A stretch of DNA of 64,000 nt from Massilia frigida (GCF_011682175.1 NZ_WHJG01000023.1:57972-121971), one strand, 5' to 3'. Positions 1 through 9,117 are shown, counted from the first letter of the stretch. The notes: a model not told the origin generated them from the sequence alone. Numbers and translations are program-made.

Positions 1-515
1 CCATCGGCGGCGGCCCTGGCCGCCGCATTGGCGGCGCCCGAGCTCGCGTCGACCACGTTCACGACACACGCCGTGTTCTTGCCGATCTGCGCCACCACCA
101 GGACCGGGCGCCGCTTCGGGCGCTCCGGATCGCTTTGATCCATCACCGTCAGGCGCACGATCAATGCCACCGGAACCGTCTTTCCGCCGATCCTGGCAAC
201 CCGCCACTCGGCCTTTTTCCCTAGCGTGGAAAAGCCCTGGGTGACAACATCCCAGTAATCGAGCGCGACGATCCGCGCCTCCGGGCTCACGACATCAATC
301 GAATTTCGCCCATCGTCGTCCAGGATACGCAGGCGGTAATCGCCCACGCCGGGGCATGTCAATGTGTAGGCGCCACTGGTTTTGTCATCGACCGATTTCT
401 TGCATGCCTTGCCAGCGATGTCGGTGTACACGCTGCTCAGGTTCGTGCGCGCACACGCCCCGGCACTCAAGCCGGCTGCCAGCGCAGCCACGAGTGCCAT
501 CAAGCGAATGTTCAT
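1..515 (-). CDS. Secreted protein of unknown function (partial, runs off left edge)
   Basis: An open frame on the minus strand starts at ATG 515-513 and stays open to base 1, so the C-terminus lies outside the window (171 codons visible). The start is preceded by AAGGGA on the coding strand. The first ~22 residues form a hydrophobic signal peptide ending in an ACA site suited to signal peptidase I. The mature part has paired cysteines (KACKK, LTCPG) and a run of Asp residues, and the visible C-terminal end turns Ala-rich. No family was recognised. The coding call rests on the continuous frame, the ribosome-binding site and the signal peptide. Confidence 0.7.
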   Translation of the reverse strand, partial: MNIRLMALVAALAAGLSAGACARTNLSSVYTDIAGKACKKSVDDKTSGAYTLTCPGVGDYRLRILDDDGRNSIDVVSPEARIVALDYWDVVTQGFSTLGKKAEWRVARIGGKTVPVALIVRLTVMDQSDPERPKRRPVLVVAQIGKNTACVVNVVDASSGAANAAARAAAD

Positions 516-634
516 GAAGGTCCCTTCGTTGGAGTTTCAGATAGCGGGAGTCTACTCTCTCGCCACCCTGATCCCGGACACCCTCGGTTGCGCCACCATC
601 GCCTGCCACGACCGCTTCGGCGTCAGCTGGCCTG

Positions 635-664
635 GTTGTAAGCAAATACAGCAAGTTGTAAGCA
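635..664. repeat. Pair of 10-bp direct repeats, 20 bp apart
   Basis: GTTGTAAGCA occurs at 635-644 and again at 655-664, exactly 20 bp apart (about two helical turns). It lies in the intergenic region upstream of the small exported-protein gene at 762. This spacing is typical of a paired regulator-binding site, but no factor can be named from sequence alone. Confidence 0.4.
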
Positions 665-761
665 CGTGTAAAGGCCGTCAACTCAACGGTTGCGGGCGGC
701 GTTTTCAGCTCAGTGACACGGCAAATGTGCACCGAACCTCAACCCAGAAAAAGGACTGACC

Positions 762-965
762 ATGAAAAAAGTAATCGCTACCCTGACCGTCGGATTGTTC
801 GCCAGCGCCGCATTCGCGCAGTCCCCGACACCGGCTACGGCACCAGCAACACCGGTAGCGAAGGCTGAAGTAAAGGTTGAAACCAAAGCCGAAGTCAAAG
901 CACCAGCACAGGATATCAAGACCGCCGTCGAAGCCGCCAAACCGGCTGCGCAGGCAAGCAAGTAA
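762..965 (+). CDS. Small Ala/Lys/Glu-rich exported protein, paralogue 1
   Basis: A 67-residue protein with a clean Sec signal peptide: an MKK start, a hydrophobic core and an AFAQ cleavage site near residue 20. The mature 47 residues are low complexity, built of Ala, Pro, Thr, Val, Lys and Glu with repeated AEVK/KAEVKV segments. AAGGA lies 6 bp upstream of the ATG. The signal peptide is nearly identical to that of the next gene (60 bp downstream), so the two are tandem paralogues whose mature regions diverged in length. The protein probably ends up in the periplasm or envelope; its function is unknown. Confidence 0.7.
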   Translation: MKKVIATLTVGLFASAAFAQSPTPATAPATPVAKAEVKVETKAEVKAPAQDIKTAVEAAKPAAQASK

Positions 966-1024
966 GCAAGACGCTTCATACAAACAAAATAAACCGTTTA
1001 TACCAATTCCAAGGAAACCACATC

Positions 1025-1417
1025 ATGAAAAAAACTATCGCTACCCTGATCACCGGCCTGTTCGCTACCGCTGCTTTCGCTCAAGCTCCCGCTCCTGCCG
1101 CCCCAGCTGCCCCGGCCGCGAAAACCGAAGCGCACGTCGTTAAGACCGAATCCAAGGAAACCAAGGTCGTCAAGACCGACACCAAGGATGCGCACGTGGT
1201 CAAGACCGACACCAAGGAAACCACGGTCACTCCCGGTGCCAAGGAAGAAGTCACCACCACCACCAAGACCGAAGTAAAAACCCACAAGAAGTCCGCCAAG
1301 GCCCACGCCAAGGCAGCGAAAGTAGCCATGCCAGCGGAAAAAACCGCCAGCACCCCAGCGCCAGCAGCAGCGCCGGTCGCCACGCCAGCCGCAGCCCCGG
1401 CCCCGGCAGCCAAGTAA
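1025..1417 (+). CDS. Small Ala/Lys/Thr-rich exported protein, paralogue 2
   Basis: A 130-residue protein with a signal peptide almost the same as its upstream neighbour (MKKxIATLxxGLFAxAAFAQ). The mature region is repetitive: VVKT units (VVKTESKET, VVKTDTKDA, VVKTDTKET) in residues ~38-70, a Lys/Ala-rich stretch (KTHKKSAKAHAKAAK) around 85-100, then an Ala/Pro tail. AAGGA sits 9 bp before the ATG. The high charge and lack of globular sequence suggest an extended periplasmic or envelope-associated protein. No family is recognised. A stem-loop follows the gene. Confidence 0.75.
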   Translation: MKKTIATLITGLFATAAFAQAPAPAAPAAPAAKTEAHVVKTESKETKVVKTDTKDAHVVKTDTKETTVTPGAKEEVTTTTKTEVKTHKKSAKAHAKAAKVAMPAEKTASTPAPAAAPVATPAAAPAPAAK

Positions 1418-1474
1418 TCTCGCGCCGCTCCCCGCTGCGGCGGGGATGGTCTTGAGCGCCTTCGCGTCAAGTAC

Positions 1475-1500
1475 AACGCCAACCCATGCAGGTTGGCGTT
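1475..1500. terminator. Stem-loop, probable terminator
   Basis: A perfect 10-bp inverted repeat, AACGCCAACC (1475-1484) and GGTTGGCGTT (1491-1500), with a CATGCA loop, lies 58 bp after the stop of the gene at 1025-1417. Only a short T run (CTGTTTCC) follows, so it may be a weak intrinsic terminator. Confidence 0.6.
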
Positions 1501-1673
1501 GCTGTTTCCGGCGCCGATGTTCCCGGCCGGCCGGCGGCACCGTGGCGTAAATTGACTGTATTTTGTCATTTACGCCAAAACTACCTCCTCGTAAGATAGC
1601 CCTGCTACCCGCTGGCCTCGACGTTTGCGCCGGCGTCGCGCGACTATTTGATGGCCTGACAGGAGTTTCAACC

Positions 1674-2801
1674 ATGACTGGATTCACCCGCCTCGTGCTC
1701 ATTGCACTTGCCTCCCTCGCCTTGACGGGTCCATCGATCGCCCAGGAGGGCGCGCCTGTCGTGGCGCCGGCCGTGGCCAGCGTCCGGCCCGGCGAAAAAA
1801 TCGACACCTACGCGCCGCGCTTCGGGCGCACTCGCCCCGTCATCGCAGTCGTTGGCGAAAACAGCGGCACGGTGATGTCCGACTTCGTGCTCCCCTATGG
1901 CGTGCTGGCCCGATCCGGCGTCGCCGAGGTGGTCAGCGTGGCCACCCACGCCGGGCCGCTGCACCTGCCTCCGTTGAAAATCAATCCGGACAATACCGTC
2001 GCCCAGTTCGACCAGCGCTATCCCGACGGTGCCGATTATGTCGTCGTTCCCGCCATGGCAAAGAACGATGACCCGGCCCTGCTGGCCTGGGTCGGCGCCC
2101 AGGCGGCAAAAGGCGCGACCATGGTCAGCATCTGCAATGGTTCGATCGTGCTGGCCAGGGCCGGCCTGACGCGCGGCCACCGCGCGACCGGCCACTGGAG
2201 CACCCACCAGGCGCGCGTGGCCAGCTATCCGGACACCGTCTGGGTGAAAAACGCGCGCTACGTCGCCGATGGGAAAATCGTCTCGAGTGCCGGCATCAGC
2301 GCGGCGATTCCAGCCTCCCTGGCCCTGGTCGAAGCCATTGGCGGCACCGAACGCGCGCAGGTCCTGGCCACGCAGCTCGGCGTTGGCGACTGGAGCAGCG
2401 CGCACGATAGCGACGCGTTTCGCATCACCTTCGGCGACCGCGTGACGGCCGTCACCTCGTATTTTCTGCGTCCCAGCCAGGATATCGGCATTCCCGTGGC
2501 CCCCGGCGTGGACGAACTGGCGCTCTCGCTCAGCGCCGACGCCTACACCGCCACCCTGCGCGCGCGCGTCCATGCGCTGGCGCAGTCCGACGCGCCGCTC
2601 AGGACCCGCAACGGCTTGATGCTGGTTCCCGACATGGTCGCCGGCCAGGGCAGGCAGCTCGACTGGGTACTGCCCGAATTCGACGCCACCCCGTCCGTCC
2701 GGGTGCTCGACAAGGCGCTCGACGACATCACTGCCCGCTACGGCGTGGCCGCCGCCCGTTTCGTCGTGCTGGAAGCGGAGTATCCACGCCAGGCGCGATA
2801 A
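1674..2801 (+). CDS. Secreted DJ-1/PfpI (class I glutamine amidotransferase-like) protein
   Basis: A 375-residue protein starting at ATG 1674, with AGGAG 8 bp upstream. Residues 1-~23 are a signal peptide (LALTGPSIAQ), so the protein is exported. Residues ~45-235 form a DJ-1/PfpI fold with a nucleophile elbow SICNGS and Cys at residue 154. The arrangement (TGHWSTH, SSAGISAAIPASLAL) matches the N-terminal domain of GlxA-type regulators rather than Hsp31. There is no helix-turn-helix; ~110 further residues follow instead, including GLMLVPDM and a basic C-terminus. The GlxA regulator lies 35 bp downstream on the same strand, so the two are probably cotranscribed. The substrate is unknown. A periplasmic GlxA-like domain is unusual, since the family normally works in the cytoplasm. 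Confidence 0.8.
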   Translation: MTGFTRLVLIALASLALTGPSIAQEGAPVVAPAVASVRPGEKIDTYAPRFGRTRPVIAVVGENSGTVMSDFVLPYGVLARSGVAEVVSVATHAGPLHLPPLKINPDNTVAQFDQRYPDGADYVVVPAMAKNDDPALLAWVGAQAAKGATMVSICNGSIVLARAGLTRGHRATGHWSTHQARVASYPDTVWVKNARYVADGKIVSSAGISAAIPASLALVEAIGGTERAQVLATQLGVGDWSSAHDSDAFRITFGDRVTAVTSYFLRPSQDIGIPVAPGVDELALSLSADAYTATLRARVHALAQSDAPLRTRNGLMLVPDMVAGQGRQLDWVLPEFDATPSVRVLDKALDDITARYGVAAARFVVLEAEYPRQAR

Positions 2802-2836
2802 TGCGTTTTCGGCATTGGCTTACATAAGGAAACCGC

Positions 2837-3841
2837 ATGCCTGGTTCGACAACGCGGCGCATCGTCTTTCTCGCTTACGAAGACATGAACTTGCTCGACC
2901 TGGCCGGTCCGCTGCAAGCCTTCGCCACCGCCAACCGGCTTGGCCAGGCCGCCGGCGCGGCGCTGCCGTATGACACCGTCGTCGCTTCCGTCGGCGGCGG
3001 CAGCGTCATGTCCAGCGCCGGGCTGGCGGTCGACACGCGGGCCCTGGCCACGCTGGACGGAACAGATATCGATACGCTGATCGTCGCGGGCGGCTGCAAG
3101 GGCGAGGAATTCACCGTCTGCCCCGACCTGGTGGCCTGGATCGCCCGCCACGCGGCCGGCGCGCGGCGCGTGTGCTCGGTATGCAGCGGCGCTTTCGTGC
3201 TGGCCGCCACCGGCCAATTGGACGGGCGCCGCGTGGCGACCCACTGGGCCTGGGCCGAGCGCCTCCAGCAGCGCCACCCGCACGTGCGGGTCGATGCGGA
3301 TGCCCTGTTCATCCAGGATGGCGCGCTCTGGACCTCGGCCGGCGTCACCGCCGGCATCGACATGAGCCTGGCGCTGATCGAAGCGGACCACGGCCACCAG
3401 ATCGCCATCCAGACCGCGCGCCAGCTGGTGATGTTCATCAAGCGCGCCGGCGGACAATCGCAATTCAGCGTGCCGCTGGCCACGCAAGCGCGCGACGACG
3501 GCAATTTCGCCAGCTTGCATTCCTGGATCGCCAGCCACATCGACCAAGACCTCGGCGTGGCCCGGCTCGCGGCGATGGCGAACATGTCGCTGCGCACCTT
3601 CGTGCGCGTCTACACTGCGACGGTGGGCCGCACGCCGGCCAAGACCGTCGAGGCGATCCGCATGGAAGCGGCTTGCCGGGCACTGGAATCGAGCACCCTG
3701 CCCCTGAAAGCCATTTGCCTCAAGATTGGCTACGCCGAAGAACAAACGCTGCGCCGGGTTTTTCTCCGCAATTTCGGCGTCAACCCGCTGCAGTACCGCG
3801 CCCGCTTTTCGGAACGCGCGGGACCTGTCCGCGCGCCCTGA
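2837..3841 (+). CDS. GlxA-family transcriptional regulator (DJ-1/PfpI + AraC HTH)
   Basis: A 334-residue protein with AAGGA 6 bp before the ATG. Residues ~8-180 are a DJ-1/PfpI domain with nucleophile-elbow Cys116 in SVCSGAF. Residues ~225-330 are an AraC-type DNA-binding domain with two HTH motifs (VARLAAMANMSLRTFVRVY, then the FGVNPLQYR signature). There is no signal peptide, so it is cytoplasmic. It follows the secreted DJ-1 protein in a probable two-gene operon. Family members respond to small metabolites or nitrogen compounds, but the ligand here cannot be inferred. Confidence 0.88.
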   Translation: MPGSTTRRIVFLAYEDMNLLDLAGPLQAFATANRLGQAAGAALPYDTVVASVGGGSVMSSAGLAVDTRALATLDGTDIDTLIVAGGCKGEEFTVCPDLVAWIARHAAGARRVCSVCSGAFVLAATGQLDGRRVATHWAWAERLQQRHPHVRVDADALFIQDGALWTSAGVTAGIDMSLALIEADHGHQIAIQTARQLVMFIKRAGGQSQFSVPLATQARDDGNFASLHSWIASHIDQDLGVARLAAMANMSLRTFVRVYTATVGRTPAKTVEAIRMEAACRALESSTLPLKAICLKIGYAEEQTLRRVFLRNFGVNPLQYRARFSERAGPVRAP

Positions 3842-3859
3842 GCGGCAGCCGGATGCCCG

Positions 3860-4396
3860 TTACCACATCAGGTCATCGGGAATCTGGAACGCCGCGTACG
3901 GATCGTCCGCATCGACTTCGGTACTGGTTTTATTCACGCGCACCACGATCGAGGCATCGCGCTCGGCGATTTTATCGGCAATCACGCGCGGCACCAGTTC
4001 GGTCGAATCGCCCTGGCGAATGATCACCAGGCGACCGGCCACCAGGTGCGCCTGGACCGCGGCCGATACGTAGAAACGCTCGATCTTGTTGTTGTGCGTG
4101 AAGTTGTACGCGATATCGCCATTGCCCTTGCTCTGGCGATTCTTCTGCACCATCTGGGTGATCTGCGCGCCGATCGCTTTTTCGTTGGCCGCCGCATCGC
4201 GCTGGGCATTGAGTTCGCGCGCCCGCTCGGCGTTCTTGCGCTGGGTTTCGAGGGCGGCCAGGCGCGCTTCGTCGACGCTCTCGGTACCGGTGCGGCGCTC
4301 GACCTTCTTCTGCTTGTTCTTGTCCTGGTTGGCCTGTTTGACCTTGTTTTTGTCGACCAGGCCGGCTTTCAAAAACTGCTCTTGTAACGAGGCCAT
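3860..4396 (-). CDS. DUF2058 family nucleoid/cytoplasmic protein (YaiL-like)
   Basis: A 178-residue protein starting at ATG 4396, preceded by GGAG on the coding strand. The N-terminal half is a highly charged coiled-coil-like region rich in Lys, Gln, Arg and Glu (KNKVKQANQDKNKQKK, ETQRKNAERARELNAQRD). The C-terminal half carries the conserved core (IAYNFTHNNKIERFYV, RLVIIRQGDSTELVPR). This is the usual layout and length of DUF2058. The gene is convergent with the GlxA regulator gene (18-bp gap). Its function is not established. Confidence 0.85.
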   Translation of the reverse strand: MASLQEQFLKAGLVDKNKVKQANQDKNKQKKVERRTGTESVDEARLAALETQRKNAERARELNAQRDAAANEKAIGAQITQMVQKNRQSKGNGDIAYNFTHNNKIERFYVSAAVQAHLVAGRLVIIRQGDSTELVPRVIADKIAERDASIVVRVNKTSTEVDADDPYAAFQIPDDLMW

Positions 4397-4540
4397 ATGC
4401 ACTACTCCGTAAATGAGGTTCGCCGGACCGGGCGATGGCGCCGGCCGCTGGAAAAGCGATAGCATAGCAAACATGCCGGCCCCGATGCCCGGGAATTGGC
4501 GCAATCGACCTGTCCGGCGGCCGCTGTTAGAATCGCCGCC

Positions 4541-5476
4541 ATGACCATCCTCGTTCCCCACACCGTCCCGCCACACGGCGCCATCCGCAGCCGGCTGCGC
4601 TGGCTGGCCGCCAGCCTGCTCCTGGCCGCACTGCCTGCGAGCGCCCAGCCGCGCACCGTGCTCATCGGCTTGATCAACGCGTACCGCGCCGCGCCGCACG
4701 CCTGCCAGGGCCGCAGCATGGGGCCGGTCGCGCCGCTGGCGCCCCATCCGGCCCTGTCCAACGTGCAGATCGGGACGGGGACCCTGCTGGCCCCGGCCCT
4801 CGCGCGCGCCGGCTATCCGGTGGCGCAAGCCGACGCGATCTTTGTGGCGGGTGTGTCCGATCCCGTGCGCGTCATGGCCAGCATCGAACGCAGCTATTGC
4901 AAGACGCTGCTGAGCACGCAATTTTCCGAGATCGGCGCCAGGCGCACCGGCGACAGCTGGCTGATCGTGTTGGCCCAGCCGGCCCCGCCCTCGGCCGCCT
5001 CGCGCCTGCCGCCGCCGCGCGAAGCCGGACAGCGCATCCTGGACGCGGTCAACCAGGCCCGCGCCAGCGCCCGCAACTGCGGCGCGCAGCCGTTCGAGGC
5101 CGCGCCGCCGCTGGCCTGGAACGAGGAACTGGCAAGCGCGGCGCTGGGCCACAGCGGCAACATGGCCAGGCAACGCTATTTGAGCCACGCGGGCAAGGAT
5201 GGCCGCATGGTGGGCGAACGCGCGCTCGAGGCCGGCTACCGCTGGCGCCGCATCGGCGAAAACATCGCGGTCGGGCAAGAATCGGCCGCGGACGCAGTCG
5301 CCGGATGGCTCACCAGCCCCGGCCATTGCGCCAATCTGATGGATGCGCAATTTACCGACATGGGCGCCGGCTACGCCGTCAACCACGCGGGCGACAGCCC
5401 GCGCGTCTACTGGACCCAGGTGCTGGCGGCGCCCGCCGAGCCGATGCCGGAAGCATCGGGCGACGCGGCCAGGTAG
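4541..5476 (+). CDS. CAP-domain (SCP/PR-1-like, YkwD-type) secreted protein
   Basis: A 311-residue protein. ATG 4541 is preferred over an upstream TTG because it places a signal peptide near the N-terminus (LAASLLLAALPASAQ). Residues ~30-165 are a poorly characterised N-terminal region. Residues ~170-300 form a CAP domain with the family landmarks: ILDAVNQARA, LASAALGHSGNMA, LSHAGKDG, IGENIAVGQ, PGHCANLMD and the terminal W. The conserved His and Glu of the CAP cavity are present. Bacterial YkwD-type CAP proteins are extracellular or periplasmic, of mostly unknown function. The C-terminus ends 30 bp before the convergent DUF6351-like gene. Confidence 0.85.
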   Translation: MTILVPHTVPPHGAIRSRLRWLAASLLLAALPASAQPRTVLIGLINAYRAAPHACQGRSMGPVAPLAPHPALSNVQIGTGTLLAPALARAGYPVAQADAIFVAGVSDPVRVMASIERSYCKTLLSTQFSEIGARRTGDSWLIVLAQPAPPSAASRLPPPREAGQRILDAVNQARASARNCGAQPFEAAPPLAWNEELASAALGHSGNMARQRYLSHAGKDGRMVGERALEAGYRWRRIGENIAVGQESAADAVAGWLTSPGHCANLMDAQFTDMGAGYAVNHAGDSPRVYWTQVLAAPAEPMPEASGDAAR

Positions 5477-5506
5477 GCCGGCGCCGCGCCGCGCGCCGCT
5501 GCGCTG

Positions 5507-7840
5507 TCACCAGCGCGCCGGGCGGCCCTGGTCGCCGAAGCGATAATCGCATACGCCTTGCGGAAAAATCCGCTCCAGCCATTCCTTGTCGCGCGCGCTG
5601 AAGCGGGCGGCCTCCGGATAAGTGCCATCCCTGAGCGCCGCCGCCACCGGTTTCAGCTTGCACTTGAAGATATCGCCCTTGACCGCGTCGCCGGCCACCA
5701 TGCGCGGACTGGCGTACACGGGAAAGGCGGCGCTGCAGGCGCCTTTCGGCTGCTGGTTCAGGATGCCGTCCCAGACCGATGCGCCGGCCGCGATCACGGC
5801 GCCGCTGGCATCAAAACAGGCGTCCGCAAATTGGGCGGGCGCGCTGCCCGTGCTCAGGTAGCGGTCCAGCACCCCCAGCGCATCGATGACGTGCGCCGGC
5901 TGGTCCGCCGCGGGCGTGGTAAACCAGATCACCTGCTTGTTTGCCGCCGCGCGGTTGGCGTCCAGCAGGCGCGCGCGCACCGAAAAAGCCTGGCGCGCGT
6001 TGTGCATATTGAGCACCGGTTCCAGGTAGGGCCGCACATCGATCATCGGAATGCCCAGCCGCTGCCCGGTGAACACATGCCCGGATGTGTAGGCCGCGTG
6101 CATTGCCGACAGCTCGCCCGCGCGCCGGGGCGCGGGCAGGCCGGCCGGGTCGCGGCAGGTGGCGCTGCGCTGCATGTTGCGCGCGTCGAACGGGTCGGCG
6201 GCGCTATCCCACATGACGAACTGCGAGGGCGCTTTCCAGCTGCCGACGCAGGCATTGATGCGCAAGAATTCATCCTTGCCGATCCGCCCCGCCAGCAGCG
6301 CGCCAAGCCCGTACTGCAGGCCGACGTTGTCGATCGAATTGGGCGCAAAGCCTTGGCTGTCGGTGCCGTAGATATGGGCCAGGTCGTTCCAGTGCGTCCA
6401 TTTGACCTTGGCGAAGACATCCGGCGGATACCCGTAATTCTGGGCCACCAGCTCGTAGCGCGGGTCTTTATAGACCGGATTGACCACGGTCGGCACCGCG
6501 CCCTGCCAGCCGTTGATGCACTCGGTCGATCCCGGCTTGTCGTTGATGGGATTGACCACCGTATCGCTGGCATTGCTGCCCTCGATCAGCGCGCGCCGGC
6601 TCCAGGTCTTCCACGCCGAGGCGGGATCGAGCGCCACCTCGTCGCTGAAATACTGCTCCAGCAGCGGGCAGTCGGCCACCGGAATCGTTTGCGTGACCAT
6701 GTCCGGATACGATTGCACCGGAATGCCGGCGTCCAGCAATCCCGGCCGGTTTTGCGCAAACAGATACTGCTGCACCGCCCCGCCCGAGCCGCCGATGCCG
6801 ATCGTGAAGGCCGGCTGGCCGACCGCCTCGATGAAGCGTTCCTTGGTCATCATGGCCGTTTCTTCCGCCAGGCGCATGTTGTAGTGCACGCCCGCCTCAT
6901 TTCCGGACGAATTGGCCACCGCATACCCCTGCGCCAGTACCCGGGAAATGATCTGGCGCTCGATGCCGCGCATGCCGCTGCTGAACCAGATCGCCGTGCC
7001 CTGCTGATGGCCGATGCCCACGCCGCCGCGCAGCCAGTACACCAGCTTGCGGTTCCAGGCCGTGGTATCGAACTGCGGCGCCGCATCGGCGCGCCCGGCA
7101 AATGGCGCCAGCATGGCGATGGTGTACGCGAAGCGGTTGATGGTGCCGGCTTCGACCCGCACCACGAACGGTACGCTGGCGCCGTTGAGGGTGATCGTTT
7201 TCAGGTCGGCCGGCGGCTTGGCGTAGCCGGTGGCGGCGTCGAACGGCTTGAAGCTCTCGCCGGTGTGGTAAAAGTAGTGGATCTGCGGCTTGATGGCGCA
7301 GTACCGGCTGTACCCGAGCACGCGTGTGCCGGGCGCACCGACGCCCGGCGCATCGACGCCCGGCGCATCGAACACCGGATGGCCGATGCCGTCCTGGTTA
7401 TCCACCAGCGGCTGGCCCAGGCCCGATTCCTGGGTGCGGCACACGAAAGGCTGCTGCTGCGGACCGGTAAACATCGGGCCCGTCACCGGGTAGTTGGTCA
7501 GCACCAGCGAATCGGATACCGCCCGCCCGCTGTCATTCACGTACGTCACCTCGAGCACATTGTCGCCGTCCGCCAGGCCGGACACCACGCCTTCCACGCG
7601 CGTGCCGGCGGCCGTCAGGGGGGGATCGATGCGCTGGCCGTTGAGCCGGAAGAGCAGCTTGCCATGCGCGTCGCCGGCCACCGCGACAGCGATGCGGGCG
7701 TCGCCGCCCGACACATACTGGGGCGCGCTGGAGAGCACCGTCAGGCGCAAGCGGGTGTCCGGCGCATGCGCGGCGCCCCCGCATCCCGTCAGTCCGATTG
7801 CCGCGAGCGCACAGGCGGCGGCCCTTGTCCAATGATTCAT
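5507..7840 (-). CDS. DUF6351-like lipoprotein, alpha/beta-hydrolase-type
   Basis: A 777-residue protein with AGGAG 9 bp before ATG 7840. A type II signal peptide has lipobox LTGC (Cys20), which points to outer-membrane or periplasmic anchoring. Residues ~25-115 look like an Ig-like sandwich. The rest resembles the DUF6351 family of large secreted hydrolases. The likely nucleophile is Ser352 in GIGGSGG; catalytic partners could not be assigned. Near residues 155-172 a period-5 repeat (DAPGVDAPGVGAPG) comes from a 15-bp tandem repeat around 7335-7375 that may vary in copy number. The substrate is unknown. The gene is transcribed away from the HDOD gene. Confidence 0.78.
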   Translation of the reverse strand: MNHWTRAAACALAAIGLTGCGGAAHAPDTRLRLTVLSSAPQYVSGGDARIAVAVAGDAHGKLLFRLNGQRIDPPLTAAGTRVEGVVSGLADGDNVLEVTYVNDSGRAVSDSLVLTNYPVTGPMFTGPQQQPFVCRTQESGLGQPLVDNQDGIGHPVFDAPGVDAPGVGAPGTRVLGYSRYCAIKPQIHYFYHTGESFKPFDAATGYAKPPADLKTITLNGASVPFVVRVEAGTINRFAYTIAMLAPFAGRADAAPQFDTTAWNRKLVYWLRGGVGIGHQQGTAIWFSSGMRGIERQIISRVLAQGYAVANSSGNEAGVHYNMRLAEETAMMTKERFIEAVGQPAFTIGIGGSGGAVQQYLFAQNRPGLLDAGIPVQSYPDMVTQTIPVADCPLLEQYFSDEVALDPASAWKTWSRRALIEGSNASDTVVNPINDKPGSTECINGWQGAVPTVVNPVYKDPRYELVAQNYGYPPDVFAKVKWTHWNDLAHIYGTDSQGFAPNSIDNVGLQYGLGALLAGRIGKDEFLRINACVGSWKAPSQFVMWDSAADPFDARNMQRSATCRDPAGLPAPRRAGELSAMHAAYTSGHVFTGQRLGIPMIDVRPYLEPVLNMHNARQAFSVRARLLDANRAAANKQVIWFTTPAADQPAHVIDALGVLDRYLSTGSAPAQFADACFDASGAVIAAGASVWDGILNQQPKGACSAAFPVYASPRMVAGDAVKGDIFKCKLKPVAAALRDGTYPEAARFSARDKEWLERIFPQGVCDYRFGDQGRPARW

Positions 7841-8316
7841 GGCGTCTGCTCCTTGGGTGGTTGTCCGGTACCAAAGCCTTGTTCATCTTGCTCTGCGACT
7901 CTCTCCAAGCATTGACTAAAATCAATGTCGTAAGGCATCAGTTTAGCCTTTTACAGCGCTAAAACAACACCTTTGCATGATGCGTTTGAGCACCGTCGCG
8001 AAACCTTCATGCAGCGTGGATGCAATAGTCCCTAGCGGGATTGCACATCCGGCGCGCGCGCATGGCCGCGCAAACAGCTGGGGGCGCTTCGGGCCGGTCC
8101 GCCACGCTGCGGATTTTGTTTGCATGGGGCATTACTCATAGTAGACTGATTCATCAACGCAAGCTGGGGAAACCGAAGCATGCCTGCCCATGTCCGCACC
8201 GCCGTTCACCCATCGACGCGCCTGGCCCACCCCGGCGGCGCCGCCCTTGTCCTGTCCAAGCTGTTCCGTTTGCCTCCCCGTTCACCACGCCGCGACTGAC
8301 CATCAAAGGAAGCACT
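7841..8316. other. Divergent intergenic region, no gene seen
   Basis: 476 bp separate the minus-strand DUF6351-like gene from the plus-strand HDOD gene. A local AT-richer patch at ~7905-7985 is the likely promoter area for the minus-strand gene. No conserved coding frame, strong terminator or convincing -35/-10 pair was found. Short frames here lack ribosome-binding sites. Confidence 0.5.
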
Positions 8317-9117
8317 ATGTCCGAACTCTCCGCATTTTTTCAGAACGTCAAACTCCCGGTGATCTCCGAAGTGGCCCATTCCCTCATCAAGACGCTCGAT
8401 GATGAAGATGCCTCGGCCAAGTTGATCAGTTCCATCATCGCGCGCGATCCGGCGCTCACCGCCAAGCTGATGCGCCTGGCCAACAGCGCCCGTTTCGGCG
8501 TCTCGCGCGGCGTCAATTCGCTCGACGACGCCATCGCCATGACCGGCATGTCGCACGTGCGCACCCTGGCGCTGGCGGCCTGCTTCGCCGAAACCTTCCC
8601 CGACTTGCCGGGCCTGGACAGCGATGAATTCTGGAAAAGCAGCATGGCGTGCGCCGGCTATGCCAAGTGGCTCTCGGGCAGCCTTGGCAGCGATGGCCAG
8701 GATGCCTGGCTGGCGGGGATGATGGTGCGCCTGGGCGAACTGCTGATCTACCAGGCCGAACCGACCGCATTCGCGGAAATCGAACAGCAGCCGCACCTGC
8801 CCGGCGCGCGCTGGGAGCGCGAACAGCGTTTGCTGGGTTTTTGCGAAGGTGAAATCACGGCCGAGCTGGGGCGGCGCTGGAACTTCCCCGAGACCATCGT
8901 GCGCGCGCTGGCATGCTCGTCGGACCCGCTGGAGGCCCATCCGTTCAGCAAGCTCGGCGGCATCATCCACCTGGCCAGCCTGCTGGCCGATACCCCCAGC
9001 GACGACCCGGAGATTCTCGACACGCTGCCGCAGGACCTCGTCACGGCCCTGCAACTGAACCGCGAATGGATGAAAGCCAAGTTCCCATCGCACGATTCGT
9101 TCTCGGCGGCGCCGTAG
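8317..9117 (+). CDS. HDOD-domain signalling protein
   Basis: A 266-residue cytoplasmic protein starting at ATG 8317 with AAAGGA 6 bp upstream. The whole protein fits an HDOD domain: LPVISEVAHSLIKTLDDE, SSIIARDPALTAKLMRLANSARFG, SLDDAIAMTGMSHVRTLALAACF, then the helical C-terminal part (GEITAELGRRWNFPETIVRAL). HDOD is a degenerate HD-type fold without the metal-binding catalytic signature and usually acts as a regulatory or scaffold domain. No receiver, GGDEF or other effector domain is fused, so partners cannot be named. Confidence 0.9.
   Translation: MSELSAFFQNVKLPVISEVAHSLIKTLDDEDASAKLISSIIARDPALTAKLMRLANSARFGVSRGVNSLDDAIAMTGMSHVRTLALAACFAETFPDLPGLDSDEFWKSSMACAGYAKWLSGSLGSDGQDAWLAGMMVRLGELLIYQAEPTAFAEIEQQPHLPGARWEREQRLLGFCEGEITAELGRRWNFPETIVRALACSSDPLEAHPFSKLGGIIHLASLLADTPSDDPEILDTLPQDLVTALQLNREWMKAKFPSHDSFSAAP

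Noticed and set aside
5558..7915. Long plus-strand frame opposite the DUF6351-like gene
   Set aside because: Antisense by-product: His/Arg/Ala-rich without motifs; the minus-strand gene has a signal peptide and lipobox with a ribosome-binding site.
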